Shown here: positions 22,686 through 24,205 of the stretch, one piece after another
Layout of the letters: the number at the start of each line of letters is the position of its first letter
Position numbering within the stretch: the stretch's first letter is position 1
Origin: Prevotella sp. CAG:485
GTDB taxonomy: Bacteria; Bacteroidota; Bacteroidia; Bacteroidales; Muribaculaceae
Direction of reading: 5' to 3'
NCBI GenBank assembly: GCA_000437495.1
Contig: FR897847.1
Span: forward strand, 45,789-69,993
DNA: 24,205 nt
The notes under the pieces: generated by a model
Told to the model about the DNA's origin: nothing
What the model saw: the letters and a program-made list of their open reading frames with translations, nothing else
Databases searched by the model: none
Made by a program: the position numbers and the translations under genes

Positions 22686-23375
22686 TCAGTTCATAAACAT
22701 GCGCATCTTGCCTTTCTCGTGCAGCGAGGCGCAAACATCCATCTGCGGCACAAAGGCCTGCATCTGGCTAAGAGGCATCTTCTTCACAGCGTCGAACATG
22801 GTCAGGCTCTCGGCGGTGAGGCGCTGAAGGATGAGCTGGGTGTCGATGTGGCTGACGCGCACCAGACGCAGCGCGGCACCGAGAATCATGTTGATGACAC
22901 CATACTGATGCGAGCAGAAAAGCTCCTCTTCGCTCAATCCGGCGGCTGCAAAGACCAGACCCTGAGCCACGGGATAGGAACCGGGCGTGCGCGAGGCTTT
23001 GATGTCGTCGAGCCAGCGGGCAATGAGCTTGTCGTCGGGGAAGAGCTTAACGCCCAATTCGGCCAGCTTCTTGCCCATGCGTGCCAGCATAAGCCTTGCC
23101 TCGGCGTTCATCTTGGCGGCCTCCAAGGCGTAGTCAGCGTCGAGCAGAGCCTCGTAATCCCCTTTTTCGGCGGCACGCAGGGCATGGAGAGCGGCCACAC
23201 CGTCGGTGTATGCCGCCTGCTCGGAAGCGGCGCGCGTAAAGGCCTCGAGAGTCGGGGCATCATGCACTATGTGTTCGTAAGCAGCTGTTTCCAGGCCGTT
23301 GGAGAAGGAGAAGGTGCCTACGGGAAAGGTGCTGTCGGTGAACTGCAGCACATGCATCAGCGCGGTAGGTGTCAT
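22686..23375 (-). CDS. ureF: Urease accessory protein UreF
   Basis: A 229-residue, mostly helical protein that forms the UreD-UreF-UreG activation complex. The N-terminal VLQFTDSTFPVGTFSFSNGLETA (9-31) is the family signature; KIASRTPGS-like segments and QYGVINMILGAALRLVRVSH (near 165-185) are also typical. The open frame extends to 23555, but the upstream part only overlaps ureE in another frame with low-complexity Ser/Thr content. ATG 23375 gives the normal start and lies directly after the ureE stop (one base between). Cytoplasmic; probably made in step with UreE. Confidence 0.92.
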   Translation of the reverse strand: MTPTALMHVLQFTDSTFPVGTFSFSNGLETAAYEHIVHDAPTLEAFTRAASEQAAYTDGVAALHALRAAEKGDYEALLDADYALEAAKMNAEARLMLARMGKKLAELGVKLFPDDKLIARWLDDIKASRTPGSYPVAQGLVFAAAGLSEEELFCSHQYGVINMILGAALRLVRVSHIDTQLILQRLTAESLTMFDAVKKMPLSQMQAFVPQMDVCASLHEKGKMRMFMN

Positions 23376-23376
23376 A

Positions 23377-24057
23377 TCAGCAAACGGGGTATTTTTCGCC
23401 GTCGTAGTCGTCGATGACGTGCGTGTGGACGTGGCCGTCGCCATGGTCGTGCGTAATGACGTGGCTGTGGTGATGCAGCGAGTTGAGGTCGGCATGAACG
23501 TGCTCGTGGCTGTGGCTCTCGTGGCCGGCGCCTCCGAAGAGACGGCGCACCTCATGAGGAGCCAGATAAGGTATCACCTCTGTGCCCTGCACAAAGCGGA
23601 AGCTGATGTCTTCTATGTGGTGTGTCTCCATCACAGAGAGCATCACTTTTTTGTCTACCGTGAGCGGCACATATACCTTTGTGCCCTTCACCACGGCTGG
23701 CCAGTGCTGGTTGCCGATGGCATGACCAAGCTCCACAGCGTGGCGGATGATAGTCTCGGGCTGCTCTTTTGCCAGTGCGCCGAGGTCTATTTCCAGCACG
23801 GGGCTGAGGTCGAGGCGCAACACTACGGCGCGACCCTCGTCGGGATTGTAATAGATAACATCGCCATCCTTTACCTGGCTCTGACGCTTGAGCGCCACGG
23901 GGTATTCGCCCCCTTTGTCGCCACGACCCAGGAAACGGCTTTTCTGAGCCATCCACTGGTCAAGGTGGATATTTTCAACGTTAGGCACTGACTCAATTTT
24001 CTCCTTCCATTCCGGACTGAGATTGATATTACCTAATATTTCAGAGTAAACTTGCAT
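23377..24057 (-). CDS. ureE: Urease accessory nickel chaperone UreE, long His-rich tail
   Basis: A 226-residue UreE, longer than the common 150-160 residues. Residues 1-75 are the peptide-binding domain (GRGDKGGEYPVAL). Residues 76-160 are the metal-binding domain with ELGHAIGNQHWP (109-120), whose GNxH histidine binds nickel at the dimer interface. The tail from about 179 carries 14 histidines (HESHSHEHVH, LHHHSHVITHDHGDGHVHTH) and ends in a lone Cys. It hands nickel to UreG and may store or buffer nickel. First complete gene of the urease accessory run; the ureF start follows its stop with one base between. No promoter consensus is seen in the 75 bases upstream. Confidence 0.94.
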   Translation of the reverse strand: MQVYSEILGNINLSPEWKEKIESVPNVENIHLDQWMAQKSRFLGRGDKGGEYPVALKRQSQVKDGDVIYYNPDEGRAVVLRLDLSPVLEIDLGALAKEQPETIIRHAVELGHAIGNQHWPAVVKGTKVYVPLTVDKKVMLSVMETHHIEDISFRFVQGTEVIPYLAPHEVRRLFGGAGHESHSHEHVHADLNSLHHHSHVITHDHGDGHVHTHVIDDYDGEKYPVC

Positions 24058-24132
24058 TGCTGTGTGTATTTTTCGTTATGCTACGGAGAGAGGAAGAAGA
24101 GGAGAGACATGGTCAATTCCGGATAAACCGAG

Positions 24133-24205
24133 TTACGGTTTTACGAGGGTGTCGCCGCAGAGATTGCAGATGTGGTGCTTTGGGGTTCCGAGCTGTCGGG
24201 CGCAT
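24133..24205 (-). CDS. C-terminal end of an unidentified zinc-ribbon-like protein (5' end missing)
   Basis: The last 23 codons of a minus-strand reading frame enter from the right edge and stop at TAA (24133-24135). The translation is ARQLGTPKHHICNLCGDTL plus three residues, preceded by a Cys. CNLCG is a CxxC knuckle with a preceding His pair. Third codon positions are mostly G/C, as in neighbouring genes. It ends 75 bases before the ureE start. It does not look like the C-terminus of urease alpha (UreC), which usually ends in a hydrophobic PLFLF-like stretch. Too little is visible to name it. Confidence 0.45.
   Translation of the reverse strand, partial: CARQLGTPKHHICNLCGDTLVKP

Noticed and set aside
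23376..23555. N-terminal extension of UreF rich in Thr/Ser
   Set aside because: It is the His-rich tail of UreE read in another frame; UreF normally begins at MTPTALMHVLQ.

Overview
The window reads as a chromosomal segment of a Bacteroidota bacterium, most likely Bacteroidales; a Muribaculaceae-like gut commensal is a reasonable guess. The reasons are several upstream regions with the TAnnTTTG -7 element typical of this phylum, few Shine-Dalgarno sites, many small lipoproteins, a YfhO-family membrane protein, a Bacteroidetes-style pair of POT transporters and a urease cluster with its own urea transporter. Most of the DNA is moderately GC-rich. The exception is an A/T-rich restriction-modification pair near the left end. 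No rRNA, tRNA, CRISPR array or transposase was found.

Left part (1-5133): the 3' end of a gene for a Pro/Thr-rich and then strongly acidic protein ends at a strong terminator. It is followed by a compact type II restriction endonuclease/DNA methyltransferase pair with ATGA coupling and foreign base composition. A small lipoprotein gene and a secreted GH13 alpha-amylase-family gene then diverge from a shared intergenic region with promoter-like elements in both directions.

Middle-left (5161-11347, all minus strand): a tightly packed cluster read from right to left. It encodes an Lrp/AsnC regulator, a large YfhO-family membrane protein (ATGA overlap), then after a terminator-like hairpin a short GIHSPY-motif protein, the tyrosine recombinase XerD, an SDR-like NAD-binding protein lacking the catalytic tyrosine, and an NGPS-motif Rossmann-like protein. 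The last four overlap each other by 11-17 bases.

Middle (11543-13981, minus): an FKBP cluster with a soluble Mip-like FKBP, an FKBP lipoprotein, a tiny lipoprotein (GTG start overlapping the previous stop) and a larger lipoprotein whose FKBP-like domain has lost the usual active-site residues. About 320 bases of divergent intergenic DNA separate this from a plus-strand group (14303-18349): a SufE-type sulfur acceptor and two tandem POT peptide transporters.

Right part (18429-24205, minus): urease accessory genes ureE-ureF-ureG-ureD, followed after a hairpin-containing gap by a UT-family urea channel coupled by ATGA to an MFS transporter. Together these would bring in urea and load nickel into urease. 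The structural subunits ureA/B/C are not in the window. At the right edge, where ureC might be expected, there is instead the C-terminal end of what looks like a small zinc-ribbon protein.

No wholly new system is evident. The most distinctive items are the transferred R-M pair with an almost leaderless promoter, the degenerate FKBP lipoprotein beside two intact FKBPs, the Tyr-less SDR/NGPS pair behind xerD, and the MFS protein fused into the urea-uptake operon.
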